From Algibacter marinivivus (GTDB lineage Bacteria > Bacteroidota > Bacteroidia > Flavobacteriales > Flavobacteriaceae), in the NCBI RefSeq assembly GCF_003143755.1, contig NZ_QFRI01000001.1, forward strand, positions 682,001-746,000: a DNA stretch of 64,000 nt, read 5' to 3'. Both the position numbers and the translations under genes were made by a program. Below the pieces are notes generated by a model that made no database searches, was not told where the DNA came from, and was given only the letters and a program-made list of their open reading frames with translations. Positions 8,034 to 16,870 of this stretch are shown here, piece by piece. The stretch's first letter is position 1; the number at the start of each line of letters is the position of its first letter.

Positions 8034-8714
8034 TTAATCAACAAACTTATAACCTACACCTTTAATAGTTTTAAAGCTTTCGTCTCCTAATTTTTCACGA
8101 AGTTTTCTAATATGAACATCAATAGTTCTACCTCCAACAATAACTTCGTTACCCCAAACGGCATCAAGAATTTCGTCTCTTTTAAACACTTTCCCTGGCT
8201 TCGATGCAAGTAAAGATAATAATTCAAACTCTTTTCTTGGTAAAATAAGTTCTTTTCCTTTCGAGACAATTTTATATTCATCCCTATTAATAACTAAGCT
8301 ACCAACTTTAACTGTATTAGCAACATCTTCTTCTTTAAAACGTCTTAAAAGCGCTTTTACTTTGCTTATTAAAACTTTAGGTTTAATGGGTTTTGTTATG
8401 TAATCGTCTGCACCTGCATCAAAACCTGCAACTTGAGAGTAGTCTTCTCCTCTAGCAGTTAAAAAGGTAATTATAGTATTTTTTAAATTCGGATTTTTTC
8501 TAATAATTTCACAAGCTTCAATACCATCCATTTCTGGCATCATTACATCTAAAATTATTAAATGTGGCAGTTCTTTTTTTGCTTTTTCAACTCCTACTTG
8601 TCCGTTTTCGGCAGTAATAATTTGATATCCTTCATTAGACAAATTATAACCAACTATTTCTAAGATATCTGGTTCATCATCAACCAATAGTATTTTAATA
8701 TCCTTCTTTTTCAT
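8034..8714 (-). CDS. OmpR/PhoB-family response regulator
   Basis: A 226-residue transcription factor. The receiver domain (about 1-120) has the acidic pair near D12-D13, phosphorylated D56 in LIILDVMMPEMDG, and the conserved Lys in ITKPIKP. The winged-helix DNA-binding domain (about 130-226) ends in RTIDVHIRKLREKLGD...IKGVGYKFVD. It is the upstream gene of a two-gene operon with the PhoR-like kinase. Phosphate control is plausible by similarity, but no pst/pho gene is in the window to confirm it. Confidence 0.94.
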   Translation of the reverse strand: MKKKDIKILLVDDEPDILEIVGYNLSNEGYQIITAENGQVGVEKAKKELPHLIILDVMMPEMDGIEACEIIRKNPNLKNTIITFLTARGEDYSQVAGFDAGADDYITKPIKPKVLISKVKALLRRFKEEDVANTVKVGSLVINRDEYKIVSKGKELILPRKEFELLSLLASKPGKVFKRDEILDAVWGNEVIVGGRTIDVHIRKLREKLGDESFKTIKGVGYKFVD

Positions 8715-8855
8715 TACTCTTAGATATATTTATTGAAGTAAAGATAAAACTTAAAACACAATTTAATATAAATAGCTAATTTAATAACATTAAGATAACA
8801 AACCCTTAATATCAATTTTAAGATTTCGACCAATTACTGCAATATTTAACAGTGT

Positions 8856-8890
8856 TTTGGCATCACTTTTGCTGTAAAATACTACCTTTG
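8856..8890 (+). promoter_or_regulatory. Promoter of the small T9SS-domain gene
   Basis: TTTG at 8856-8859 and TACCTTTG at 8883-8890 resemble the Bacteroidota -33/-7 pair with a somewhat long 23-base spacer. The start codon follows 19 bases later. The rest of the 8715-8909 gap has nothing else I can support. Confidence 0.5.
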
Positions 8891-8909
8891 TATAACCAAA
8901 TCGTAGTGT

Positions 8910-9251
8910 ATGAAAAATATTTACTCATTATTTTTATTCGCCGTATTAGCATGTTTTACAATCCAAAATCTGGATGCTCAAAACCTTGCTAAAAACCCCT
9001 CTACGCAACCTAATATTGAAGGATTAGCCATTTACCCTAACCCTGTCAATAGTCAAAGACCTATAATAAACATTACCTCTAAGCGAAGTTTAATTAAACA
9101 AATTGAAATATTTGATGTGCTTGGTAAACAAGTTTTTGCTACCGTTTTATCTGGCAGAGAATTAAATATTTCTAACTTAAGAAAAGGTGTTTATATTTTA
9201 AAAATTACTGAAAATAACATCAGTGAATCAAGGAAACTTGTTATCAGGTAG
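8910..9251 (+). CDS. Small secreted protein: signal peptide plus T9SS type A sorting domain
   Basis: A 113-residue protein with a signal peptide (about 1-23, ending LDAQ) and, from residue 38, a type IX secretion C-terminal sorting domain: GLAIYPNPVNSQRPIIN, then EIFDVLGKQV, then LRKGVYILKI and a C-terminal SRKLVIR. Such domains normally follow a large cargo and are removed by the sortase PorU. Here only about 14 residues lie between the signal peptide and the domain, so there is no recognisable cargo. Its own promoter and terminator suggest it is expressed and not just a remnant of a longer gene. Confidence 0.88.
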   Translation: MKNIYSLFLFAVLACFTIQNLDAQNLAKNPSTQPNIEGLAIYPNPVNSQRPIINITSKRSLIKQIEIFDVLGKQVFATVLSGRELNISNLRKGVYILKITENNISESRKLVIR

Positions 9252-9275
9252 AAAAAAGTATAATATATTCTTAAT

Positions 9276-9304
9276 GCGTTGCTTTTTAGCAGCGCTTTTT
9301 TTTT
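9276..9304 (+). terminator. Rho-independent terminator
   Basis: GCGTTGCT (9276-9283) pairs with AGCAGCGC (9288-9295) with one G-U pair and a TTTT loop, followed by nine T. It ends the small T9SS-domain gene and runs directly into repeat copy 2. Confidence 0.85.
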
Positions 9305-9417
9305 GCGTTACCACAAGGGTCGGGCTATCCGTTACAAGTCCTCGCACCTCTCCCTTAACCCCGATAGCTATCGAGGTCGGGATCAGGCTGTGGGCTATCC
9401 ACTACTATCCCTAACGC
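9305..9417 (+). repeat. Dispersed GCGTTA-ended element, copy 2
   Basis: A 113-bp element from GCGTTACCACAAGGGTCGGG to CTATCCCTAACGC. It contains the GATAGCTATC core of the palindrome seen complete in copy 4, here within CCCCGATAGCTATCGAGG. It lies between a terminator and the LuxE-like gene promoter. Confidence 0.88.
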
Positions 9418-9450
9418 GCATTCTAACTCACAATCAACAGTATAACTTAT

Positions 9451-9481
9451 TTTGAGGTTGAATAGGTATTGTATACTTTTG
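9451..9481 (+). promoter_or_regulatory. Promoter of the LuxE-like gene
   Basis: TTTG at 9451-9454, exactly 19 bases, then TACTTTTG at 9474-9481: an almost ideal Bacteroidota TTTG-N19-TAnnTTTG promoter, 13 bases before the start codon. Confidence 0.7.
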
Positions 9482-9494
9482 TTTCTTAGAACTT

Positions 9495-10475
9495 ATGATA
9501 GACACAACCTCTATTTTTAACATAAAAAATCAAACTGAATTTGAAGCTTTAGCCTTAGAAGTTTTTAAATTTCAATTTGAAAACAATCGTGTCTACAGGT
9601 CTTTTTGCGATTTACTTTACAAACACCCTAGTGAGGTTAAAACAATTAAAGATATTCCTTTTTTACCCATTCAGTTTTTTAAAACACGAGATGTTTTAAG
9701 TTCTAAAGACACCGTAAAAACAACTTTTACAAGCTCTGGAACTACTGGAGATGAAACAAGTAAACATCACGTTACCGATTTAAATGTTTACACCAAAAGT
9801 TTTACAAAAGGTTTTGAACTGTTTTATGGTAATATTGAAGACTATGTAGTTTTAGGGTTGCTACCTTCTTATCTAGAGCGTGAAGGCTCATCGTTAATCT
9901 ACATGGTAGATGCTATGATAAAAACCTCCAAACATTCAGAAAGCGGCTTTTATTTAAACAACCTTTCTGAGTTAAAAAAAACTCTAGAAAAAACAGATAG
10001 AGAAGGTAAAAAGGTATTACTAATAGGTGTTTCTTTTGCGTTGTTAGATTTAATTGAAACCTATCAGTTCAACTTAAAAAACACTATCATCATGGAAACT
10101 GGTGGTATGAAAGGGAGACGAAAAGAACTCATCCGAACCGAACTCCATAATAGATTAAAAAAAGGTTTTGGAGTAGATTATATTCATAGTGAATATGGCA
10201 TGACCGAACTTTTAAGTCAAGCGTATTCCAAAGGAAACGGTGTATTCAATTGTCCACCTTGGATGCAAATTTTAATACGTGATACTGAGGATGCACTTAC
10301 TATACAAACTTCAGGAAAAGCTGGTGGTTTAAATATTATAGATTTAGCCAATATAAACTCTTGCGCTTTTATAGCAACTCAGGATTTAGGTCGTCTAAAT
10401 AGCAATGGTTCCTTTGAAGTCATTGGAAGGTTTGACAATTCAGATATTCGTGGTTGTAATCTTATGGTACTATAA
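9495..10475 (+). CDS. LuxE-like acyl-protein synthetase / acyl-activating protein
   Basis: A 326-residue protein related to the acyl-protein synthetase LuxE. The Ser/Thr/Gly-rich loop TFTSSGTTGDETSKH near 77-91 resembles the adenylation P-loop of ANL-type acyl-activating enzymes. IIMETGGMKGRRKE near 199-212 and HSEYGMTELLSQAYS near 230-245 correspond to conserved LuxE blocks. No luxC, luxD or luciferase gene is nearby, so luminescence is not implied; a role in acyl transfer to lipid or surface polymer is more likely but unproven. It is a single gene with a strong promoter, 49 bases before the YHS gene. Confidence 0.8.
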   Translation: MIDTTSIFNIKNQTEFEALALEVFKFQFENNRVYRSFCDLLYKHPSEVKTIKDIPFLPIQFFKTRDVLSSKDTVKTTFTSSGTTGDETSKHHVTDLNVYTKSFTKGFELFYGNIEDYVVLGLLPSYLEREGSSLIYMVDAMIKTSKHSESGFYLNNLSELKKTLEKTDREGKKVLLIGVSFALLDLIETYQFNLKNTIIMETGGMKGRRKELIRTELHNRLKKGFGVDYIHSEYGMTELLSQAYSKGNGVFNCPPWMQILIRDTEDALTIQTSGKAGGLNIIDLANINSCAFIATQDLGRLNSNGSFEVIGRFDNSDIRGCNLMVL

Positions 10476-10524
10476 ATTGTAAGGTCTTCTTCATTTTTAG
10501 ACTTATTGTAAAATATCTCTTTTT

Positions 10525-10971
10525 ATGAAGCAACTTCTTATTTTATTACTCATTATTACACACTCAGTATCTGCTCAAACCATAGATTACAATTTAAAAA
10601 AAGGATACGTAGCTAACGGCTTTGATGTGGTTGCTTATTTTAACAATGAAGCCATTGAAGGCGATAAAAAATTCACAACTTCATTTGATGGTGTTAAATA
10701 CAAATTTTCATCATCAGAAAATCTAGAAGTATTCAATAAAAATCCTGAAAAATACATCCCTCAATACGGTGGTTATTGTGCTTACGCTATTGCTCTTAAA
10801 AGTGACAAAGTATCCATAAACCCACAAACATTTCAAATTAAAGACGAGAAACTATACTTATTTTATAATGCTTGGGGCACAAATACTTTGAAGTTATGGA
10901 AAAAGGAAAATGAAATTGTGTTAAGAGAAAAAGCAGATAAAAATTGGATGAATATCAAGTTTAAAAAATAA
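10525..10971 (+). CDS. Secreted YHS-domain protein
   Basis: A 148-residue exported protein with an N-terminal signal peptide (about 1-18, ending VSAQ). The YHS domain follows: KGYVANGFDVVAYF, then FTTSFDGVKYKFSSSENLEVFNKNPEKYIPQYGGYCAYA. YHS domains are small, often metal-associated modules of uncertain function. The C-terminal part (KLYLFYNAWGTNTLKLW) is the usual extension of stand-alone bacterial YHS proteins. It lies 49 bases after the LuxE-like gene and is followed by a clear terminator. Confidence 0.88.
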   Translation: MKQLLILLLIITHSVSAQTIDYNLKKGYVANGFDVVAYFNNEAIEGDKKFTTSFDGVKYKFSSSENLEVFNKNPEKYIPQYGGYCAYAIALKSDKVSINPQTFQIKDEKLYLFYNAWGTNTLKLWKKENEIVLREKADKNWMNIKFKK

Positions 10972-11062
10972 CCTCAACTTAAAGTAAGTTTTTAAAAAAG
11001 AATACGTCTAAAATAGGGCTAAGAAAAAGAAAAATTAGTTTTTAGTGATTGGTTAATGTTAA

Positions 11063-11090
11063 AGCCTGAGTGAGAACTCAGGCTTTTTTA
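11063..11090 (+). terminator. Rho-independent terminator after the YHS gene
   Basis: AGCCTGAGT and ACTCAGGCT (11063-11071, 11076-11084) form a 9-bp stem with a GAGA tetraloop, followed by TTTTTT. It separates the YHS gene from the convergent tyrS. Confidence 0.9.
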
Positions 11091-11093
11091 TTT

Positions 11094-12389
11094 TTATACT
11101 ATTTGTAATACAAAGTAATTCTTTTTTCCCCTTTGTAATAACACAAACTTATTGTTTATTAAATCTTTTGAGGTAATACTGTAATCATCTTTTACCTTCT
11201 CTTTATTTACTGAAATAGAGTTTTCTTTAAGTGCTCTTCTAGCCTCTCCGTTAGATTTTAAAAAGCCTCCTTTTTCAGCTAAGGCTGCAATAATATCTAA
11301 TCCATTATCCATTTCAGATTGTTCAATTTGAGTTTGCGGAACACCATCAAAAACATCTAAAAAAGTTTTTTCATCTAAAGCTTTTAAATCTTCACTTGTA
11401 GATTTTCCAAATAATATATTACTTGCTTTAATAGCATTGTCTAAATCATCTTGAGAATGGACCATTACAGTAATTTCCTCAGCTAAACGTTTTTGCAATA
11501 CTCTTAAATGTGGTGCTTCTTTATGTTCAGATATCAAACCATTAATTTCATCTTCATTTAAAAAGGTAAATATCTTAATATACTTTTCTGCATCTTCATC
11601 ACTTGAATTCAACCAATATTGGTAAAATTTATAAGGTGATGTTCTATTGGCGTCTAACCAAACATTTCCGCCTTCAGATTTACCAAATTTTGAACCATCC
11701 GATTTTGTGATTAATGGGCACGTAATAGCAAAACCTTTTCCGCTTGCTATTCTTCTAATAAGTTCTGTTCCTGTTGTAATATTACCCCATTGATCACTTC
11801 CTCCCATTTGAATAGAGCAATTATTCGCTTTATAAAGGTGAAGAAAATCGTAACCTTGCACTAATTGATACGTAAACTCTGTAAAACTCATCCCTTCCGA
11901 TGATTCGGATGAAATTCTATTCTTTACAGAATCTTTAGCCATCATATAGTTTACTGTAATATGCTTACCAACATCACGAATAAATTCAAGAAATGAAAAG
12001 TCTTTCATCCAATCATAATTATTAACAAGTTCAGCAGCATTAGCCTCATTACTTTCAAAATCTAAAAAATGAGCCAACTGTGATTTTATAGCCTCTTGAT
12101 TATGACGAAGTGTTTTTTCATCTAACAAATTACGCTCATTAGATTTCCCTGAAGGATCTCCAATCATACCTGTAGCACCACCAACCAAAGCTACTGGTTT
12201 ATGCCCGCAACGTTGATAATGCGCCAAAAGCATAATAGGCACTAAGTTTCCAATATGTAAAGAATCAGCTGTAGGATCAAAACCCACATAAGCACTTCGC
12301 ATGCTTTCCATCAAATGTTCTTCAGCTCCTGGCATAACAGTATGTATCATGCCTCTCCAAGTTAATTCTTCAACAAAATTCTTTATCAT
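11094..12389 (-). CDS. tyrS: Tyrosyl-tRNA synthetase
   Basis: A 431-residue class I synthetase charging tRNA-Tyr. HIGN at 45-48 is the HIGH signature and KFGKSEGG is the KMSKS-type signature. The middle [26 protein letters not shown] is the tyrosine-binding region typical of bacterial TyrRS. The C-terminal part ([28 protein letters not shown]) is an S4-like RNA-binding domain. Length is normal. It is a single gene with its own promoter. Confidence 0.97.
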   Translation of the reverse strand: MIKNFVEELTWRGMIHTVMPGAEEHLMESMRSAYVGFDPTADSLHIGNLVPIMLLAHYQRCGHKPVALVGGATGMIGDPSGKSNERNLLDEKTLRHNQEAIKSQLAHFLDFESNEANAAELVNNYDWMKDFSFLEFIRDVGKHITVNYMMAKDSVKNRISSESSEGMSFTEFTYQLVQGYDFLHLYKANNCSIQMGGSDQWGNITTGTELIRRIASGKGFAITCPLITKSDGSKFGKSEGGNVWLDANRTSPYKFYQYWLNSSDEDAEKYIKIFTFLNEDEINGLISEHKEAPHLRVLQKRLAEEITVMVHSQDDLDNAIKASNILFGKSTSEDLKALDEKTFLDVFDGVPQTQIEQSEMDNGLDIIAALAEKGGFLKSNGEARRALKENSISVNKEKVKDDYSITSKDLINNKFVLLQRGKKNYFVLQIV

Positions 12390-12415
12390 CTTTTTTTAAT
12401 TTGTACAAAACTATG

Positions 12416-12423
12416 CAAAGATA
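12416..12423 (-). promoter_or_regulatory. Promoter -7 element for tyrS
   Basis: The minus strand reads TATCTTTG, 27 bases before the tyrS start, matching TAnnTTTG. No T-box-like leader fits in this short space. Confidence 0.6.
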
Positions 12424-12476
12424 AAAATACAGCCATAATTACTTATGTATTATGAATAATTCTTTAATTTCGTTAC

Positions 12477-13478
12477 ATGATTTTAGTAACAGGAGGAACT
12501 GGATTAGTTGGAGCACATTTGCTTTACAAACTTATTTCTAATAATGAAAAAGTAAAGGCGATATACAGAACTGAGCGTAAACTTGAAAATACTCAAAATG
12601 TATTTTCTTATTATACCGAAGACTACAATTCCTTATTCAACAAAATAGAATGGATAAAAGCCGACCTTCTTGATGTTCCTGCTCTTTCTGAGGCTTTTGT
12701 TGGAGTTACTCATGTATATCATTGCGCAGCATTTGTTTCATTTGAACCAGATAAGTATCAACTTTTACGAAAAACAAATATTGAAGGTACCGCTAATATT
12801 GTAAATCTTGGAATCTCTAACAGCATTGAAAAAATGTGTTATGTAAGTTCTATTGCAGCTTTAGGAAACACTTTAAACAACACACCAATTTCTGAAGATA
12901 CTAATTGGAATCCTGAGGAAGACAATAGCGTTTATGCCATTACAAAATATGGAGCTGAAATGGAAGTTTGGAGAGGTACTCAAGAAGGGCTTGATGCTGT
13001 TGTTGTAAATCCAGGTGTTATTTTAGGCGCAGGTATATGGCATTATGGCTCTGGGAGTTTGTTTAAAAAAGCAAAAAAAAGTTTAAAGTATTACACCTCG
13101 GGAACTGTTGGGTTAGTTGCAGTTGATGACGTTATTTCTATTATGATTGCTTTAATGGAAAGCGAAATAAAAAACGATCGCTTTGTTTTAGTTGCTGAAA
13201 ATTGGACATACAAAAATTTTCTTCAAGCTTTAGCCAAAGCTGTAAATTCTAAAATACCGAAAAAGCAAGCAAGTAAAAAACTTTTAAACATTGTATGGAG
13301 ATTAGATTGGTTAAAACATAAACTAACAGGAAAGCGAAGGCAGTTAACCAAACATATTGCTAAATCTTTAACAACAGAAACGCATTATAGTAGCGATAAA
13401 ATAAAAACAGCTTTAAATTATAAATTCAAAGCTATTGATGACACTATTGTTTCTATTGGGGCTAATTATCCGAAATAG
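12477..13478 (+). CDS. NAD(P)-dependent extended SDR (epimerase/dehydratase-like)
   Basis: A 333-residue Rossmann protein. The nucleotide-binding motif VTGGTGLVGAHL is at residues 3-14, and the catalytic YxxxK is YAITK (in NSVYAITKYGAEME), preceded by the Ser of CYVSSIAAL. These place it in the extended SDR family, close to NAD-dependent epimerase/dehydratases and 3-beta-HSD-like reductases. The substrate is unknown. It is transcribed alone, and its last 17 bases overlap the convergent DUF4296 lipoprotein gene. Confidence 0.88.
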   Translation: MILVTGGTGLVGAHLLYKLISNNEKVKAIYRTERKLENTQNVFSYYTEDYNSLFNKIEWIKADLLDVPALSEAFVGVTHVYHCAAFVSFEPDKYQLLRKTNIEGTANIVNLGISNSIEKMCYVSSIAALGNTLNNTPISEDTNWNPEEDNSVYAITKYGAEMEVWRGTQEGLDAVVVNPGVILGAGIWHYGSGSLFKKAKKSLKYYTSGTVGLVAVDDVISIMIALMESEIKNDRFVLVAENWTYKNFLQALAKAVNSKIPKKQASKKLLNIVWRLDWLKHKLTGKRRQLTKHIAKSLTTETHYSSDKIKTALNYKFKAIDDTIVSIGANYPK

Positions 13479-14010
13479 GCTCAACTAATCCTTCTATCTC
13501 TTTAATGCTATCCTCCAAAAGTTCGTCGTCAATTTGTACTGAGTCTTTTATCATAGGAATTCCTAAAGCATCTTTTTTACCAGCTTTCAAACGTTCTTTT
13601 TCCTTTAGAACGTTCTCTATAGAGTCTGCTTCTCGTTTAGTTTGTTCTTTCCACTCTAAGGCTTCTTGCTTTTTTAAGCGCTTCTTTAATTTATCTAAAC
13701 TATCAGCAAGCCTAGTATAAATTTCTTCATAGTCTTCAATATGAAATGCATAATAATTATTACTCAAAGCAAATTGCAAACTATCTATTTTGTGTTTTTC
13801 ATAGATATAAGTCTTCATATTAAGACTACTATCTCTCATAATAATTTTGTTTTTGGAACTTGCAGATGTAATTAGTTTAGCATCAATCAAAATATCAACC
13901 ATTTTATCCTTAGAAATCAAATTCTTTGGCTTATCTGGCCCTTTCAATTTACTGCACGCTGTGGCAATGAAAATAACACTAACCAATAATACAAGTCGTT
14001 TTAAAATCAT
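13462..14010 (-). CDS. DUF4296 lipoprotein
   Basis: A 182-residue lipoprotein. The signal sequence MILKRLVLLVSVIFIATAC ends in a lipobox with the acylated Cys at 19. The conserved KMVDILIDAKLI block right after it is the DUF4296 signature of Bacteroidota. The C-terminal half (about 95-160) is a highly charged predicted coiled coil rich in Lys/Glu. Function is unknown. It overlaps the dihydroorotase stop by 4 bases (start within the upstream stop), so it is translationally coupled to pyrC. Confidence 0.8.
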   Translation of the reverse strand: MILKRLVLLVSVIFIATACSKLKGPDKPKNLISKDKMVDILIDAKLITSASSKNKIIMRDSSLNMKTYIYEKHKIDSLQFALSNNYYAFHIEDYEEIYTRLADSLDKLKKRLKKQEALEWKEQTKREADSIENVLKEKERLKAGKKDALGIPMIKDSVQIDDELLEDSIKEIEGLVEPISDN

Positions 14011-15353
14011 CTGTTAAAAGTTAATCGTTTTGCAGATTTCACATCACTAAACTTAGCATTATGATAGACTAAGTTACCATTTAAAAATGTATGTGTAATT
14101 CTAGATTTAAAAGTAGATCCCTCAAAAGGAGACCATCCACATTTATATAAAATATTCTCTTTTGTAACCGTCCATGGGTTATTTAAATCCACCAATACTA
14201 AATCAGCATAATACCCTTCTTTTATATAACCACGTCTTGCCACTTGAAATAAAATGGCTGGATTGTGGCACATTTTCTCAACTATTTTTTCTAAAGAAAT
14301 TTTTTCTTTGTGATACATTTCTAACATAGCAGGTAAAGCGTGTTGCACCAAAGGACCTCCTGATGGCGCACTTGTATAAACGTTTTCCTTTTCCTCTTTA
14401 GTGTGTGGCGCATGGTCTGTAGCAATCACGTCAATTCGATCATCCAATAAAGCTTCCCATAATTGATCTCTATCGGTTTTAGTTTTAACTGCTGGATTCC
14501 ATTTTATATGAGTACCTTTTTCATCATAGTCTTCATCAGAAAACCATAAATGGTGCACACAAACTTCAGCGGTAATTTTCTTTTCTTTTAAAGGGATTTT
14601 ATTTGTAAATAAATTAGTCTCCTTTCCTGTTGAAAGATGAAAAACATGCAATCTAGCTCCAGTTTTTTTAGCTAATTCTATGGCTTGAGATGATGATAAA
14701 TAACATGCCTCCTCACTCCTAATGATTGGATGGTATTTAATAGGAATATCATCTCCAAATTCCTCTATATGCTTTTTTAAATTTTTCTTTACAGTGCCTT
14801 CATCTTCACAATGCACAGAAATAACCATATTAGTGCTTTTGAAAATCTTTTCTAAAACCTTCGGATCGTCAACCAACATATTTCCTGTTGAAGACCCTAA
14901 AAACAGTTTTAAACCGGCAACTTGATTTACATCTAGCTTTAAAATTTCATCTAAATTATCATTAGTTCCGCCAAACATAAACGAATAATTTGCAGATGAT
15001 GTTTTAGCTGCTATTTCAAATTTTTCTTCTAATTTTTCAATAGTTGTAGTTTGCGGGTTTGTGTTTGGCATTTCAACAAAAGAGGTTATGCCTCCAGCAA
15101 TAGCTGCTTTAGATTCTGTTGCAATATCAGCTTTGTGCGTTAAACCTGGTTCTCTAAAATGTACTTGATCATCAATAGCTCCAGGTAAAACATGTTTTCC
15201 TTCAGCATCAATAACCAAAACATCTGCAGATTTTGCACTAATAGATTCTGCTATCTCTTTAATACGTTCGCCTTCAATTAATATATCGCCACTAAAAATG
15301 GTGCCTTCATTAACTATTTTAGCATTTTTTATAAGTGTAATTTTCTTTTGCAT
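14007..15353 (-). CDS. pyrC: Dihydroorotase
   Basis: A 448-residue amidohydrolase that cyclises carbamoyl-aspartate to dihydroorotate in pyrimidine synthesis. The metal-binding and catalytic motifs are visible in order: DQVHFREPG near 62-70, GLKLFLGSS with the carboxylated-lysine candidate, SVHCEDE, HVFHLST, and VIATDHAPHTKEEK near the C-terminal side. These fit the class I (AllB/PyrC-type) dihydroorotases of about 430-450 residues; related hydantoinases/allantoinases are the main alternative. It lies 5 bases after the Dpm1-like gene and overlaps the lipoprotein gene, forming one operon. Confidence 0.9.
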   Translation of the reverse strand: MQKKITLIKNAKIVNEGTIFSGDILIEGERIKEIAESISAKSADVLVIDAEGKHVLPGAIDDQVHFREPGLTHKADIATESKAAIAGGITSFVEMPNTNPQTTTIEKLEEKFEIAAKTSSANYSFMFGGTNDNLDEILKLDVNQVAGLKLFLGSSTGNMLVDDPKVLEKIFKSTNMVISVHCEDEGTVKKNLKKHIEEFGDDIPIKYHPIIRSEEACYLSSSQAIELAKKTGARLHVFHLSTGKETNLFTNKIPLKEKKITAEVCVHHLWFSDEDYDEKGTHIKWNPAVKTKTDRDQLWEALLDDRIDVIATDHAPHTKEEKENVYTSAPSGGPLVQHALPAMLEMYHKEKISLEKIVEKMCHNPAILFQVARRGYIKEGYYADLVLVDLNNPWTVTKENILYKCGWSPFEGSTFKSRITHTFLNGNLVYHNAKFSDVKSAKRLTFNR

Positions 15354-15358
15354 GCACT

Positions 15359-16081
15359 TTACTTTTTAAATAAACTTTTCAACTTCATAGACATAACTCC
15401 AAAAATAGCTTCAGAAATAATTCCAGAGCTTAATTTAGATTCACCTCTTGTTCTATCAGTAAAAATAACTGGAACTTCAACAATTTTAAATTTTTTTAAA
15501 TAGGCTTTAAACTTCATTTCTATTTGAAATGCATAGCCTATAAACTTAACAGCTTCTAAATCAATAGCTTCTAAAACATGTCTTTTATAACATACAAATC
15601 CAGCTGTGGTATCATGAATTTTCATACCTGTTATTAATCGCACATATTTTGATGCTAAATAAGACATTAAGACTCTAGCCATTGGCCAATTAACCACGTT
15701 AACACCTGTTACATATCTTGATCCTATAGACATATCTGCCCCTTCTTTAGAGCAAGCATCATATAACCTCAGAATGTCTTTTGGATTATGCGAAAAATCA
15801 GCATCCATTTCAAAAATATAGTCATAGCCTTTTGCTAAACTCCATTTAAATCCATGTATGTATGCTGTACCCAACCCAGATTTCTCTTTTCTAAGCTCTA
15901 AAAAAAGCTTTTTAGGAAATTCTTTTTGGAGTTCTTTAACTTTTAAAGCTGTTAAATCTGGAGAATTATCATCAACAATAAGTATGTTAATAGCATCTGA
16001 TTGAGAAAATACTGCCCTTATTATAGGTTCAATGTTTTCAATTTCATTATATGTTGGTATAATTACAACCGTATCAGACAT
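15359..16081 (-). CDS. Polyprenol monophosphomannose synthase-like GT2 glycosyltransferase
   Basis: A 240-residue GT-A enzyme. Motifs: VVIIPTYNEIENI at the start, LIVDDNSPD, the DxD-type FEMDADFSHNP, and GSRYV. The lack of membrane anchors and the segment FTDRTRGESKLS match Dpm1-type transferases, which charge a lipid-phosphate carrier with mannose or another hexose from a nucleotide sugar. I start at the ATG at 16081 because the GT2 fold begins right there; an in-frame ATG at 16120 would add 13 residues of no obvious value. Confidence 0.88.
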   Translation of the reverse strand: MSDTVVIIPTYNEIENIEPIIRAVFSQSDAINILIVDDNSPDLTALKVKELQKEFPKKLFLELRKEKSGLGTAYIHGFKWSLAKGYDYIFEMDADFSHNPKDILRLYDACSKEGADMSIGSRYVTGVNVVNWPMARVLMSYLASKYVRLITGMKIHDTTAGFVCYKRHVLEAIDLEAVKFIGYAFQIEMKFKAYLKKFKIVEVPVIFTDRTRGESKLSSGIISEAIFGVMSMKLKSLFKK

Positions 16082-16202
16082 ATTTCTATTAATATTGAAA
16101 TCCTTTTTTTGTTTTAGCAAATGTACATTAATCAGCGTTTATTTAATTTAAATATTTCTTAATAATACATCCTATTCTTAAAAATTATAATAATTTTAGG
16201 GC

Positions 16203-16850
16203 ATGCTTCGTCATATAATTTCAAACGAAATATTTACCATCTTATTAATTATAGGCTTAATTGTTGTTGCTATAGCAAAATTAATATCTCCAAAACGGTT
16301 TGACGATTTTATTTTAGTATTAGGAAATGACAAGTACCTTAAGATTTATTCAAGAGATCAGAAATTTTTTGACAAGTTTGATGCCTTGTTATTTGCCAAC
16401 TTAGTATTATCAGTTTCTGTTTTTTGTTTTATTATTTATAGAGAACTTATAGAGACCCAAAATATTTCTGGAAACACTATGTTTAAATTAAGCTTTAGTA
16501 TTGGTGTTTTTATTTTAATAAAAGTGCTTATTGAACGTTTAATTGGCAGTCTTTTTGAAATTGACAAACTCATAGACCAATATATTTTTCAAAAAACAAG
16601 TTTTAAAAATTATGTTGGTCTTTTATTATTACCAATAAACGCATTATTACTATATAGTTTCCAGCCAACATTGCCCATTATTTATGGTGTTATTGCCTTA
16701 TTAATACTTGTTAATATTTTAGGCTTAATTAGTTCATTTAAAACACATCAAACTCTAATAAAAAACAACATATTCTATTTTATTTTGTATCTTTGCGCTC
16801 TCGAAATTGCACCCTATATCATTTTATATAAGGTGTTTATTGAAAATTAA
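16203..16850 (+). CDS. DUF4271 integral membrane protein
   Basis: A 215-residue protein with about five to six hydrophobic helices. The early ISPKRFDDFILVLGNDKYLKIY and the later FQKTSFKNYVGLLLLPIN fit DUF4271, a Bacteroidota membrane family regularly found immediately upstream of a uroporphyrinogen-III synthase gene, as here (20-base gap to hemD). That linkage suggests a role tied to haem synthesis or membrane physiology, but no activity is known to me. Late in the gene there is a good promoter element (16788-16795). Confidence 0.8.
   Translation: MLRHIISNEIFTILLIIGLIVVAIAKLISPKRFDDFILVLGNDKYLKIYSRDQKFFDKFDALLFANLVLSVSVFCFIIYRELIETQNISGNTMFKLSFSIGVFILIKVLIERLIGSLFEIDKLIDQYIFQKTSFKNYVGLLLLPINALLLYSFQPTLPIIYGVIALLILVNILGLISSFKTHQTLIKNNIFYFILYLCALEIAPYIILYKVFIEN
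16788..16795 (+). promoter_or_regulatory. Internal promoter element ahead of hemD
   Basis: TATCTTTG followed by CGC, inside the 3' part of the DUF4271 gene and 75 bases before hemD. It could give hemD transcription independent of DUF4271. Confidence 0.35.
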
Positions 16851-16870
16851 AAGAAAAACGACTTGCGCTT

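Noticed and set aside
9223-9414. ORF running through repeat copy 2
   Set aside because: It begins inside the T9SS-domain gene and crosses a terminator and a repeat; a chance ORF.
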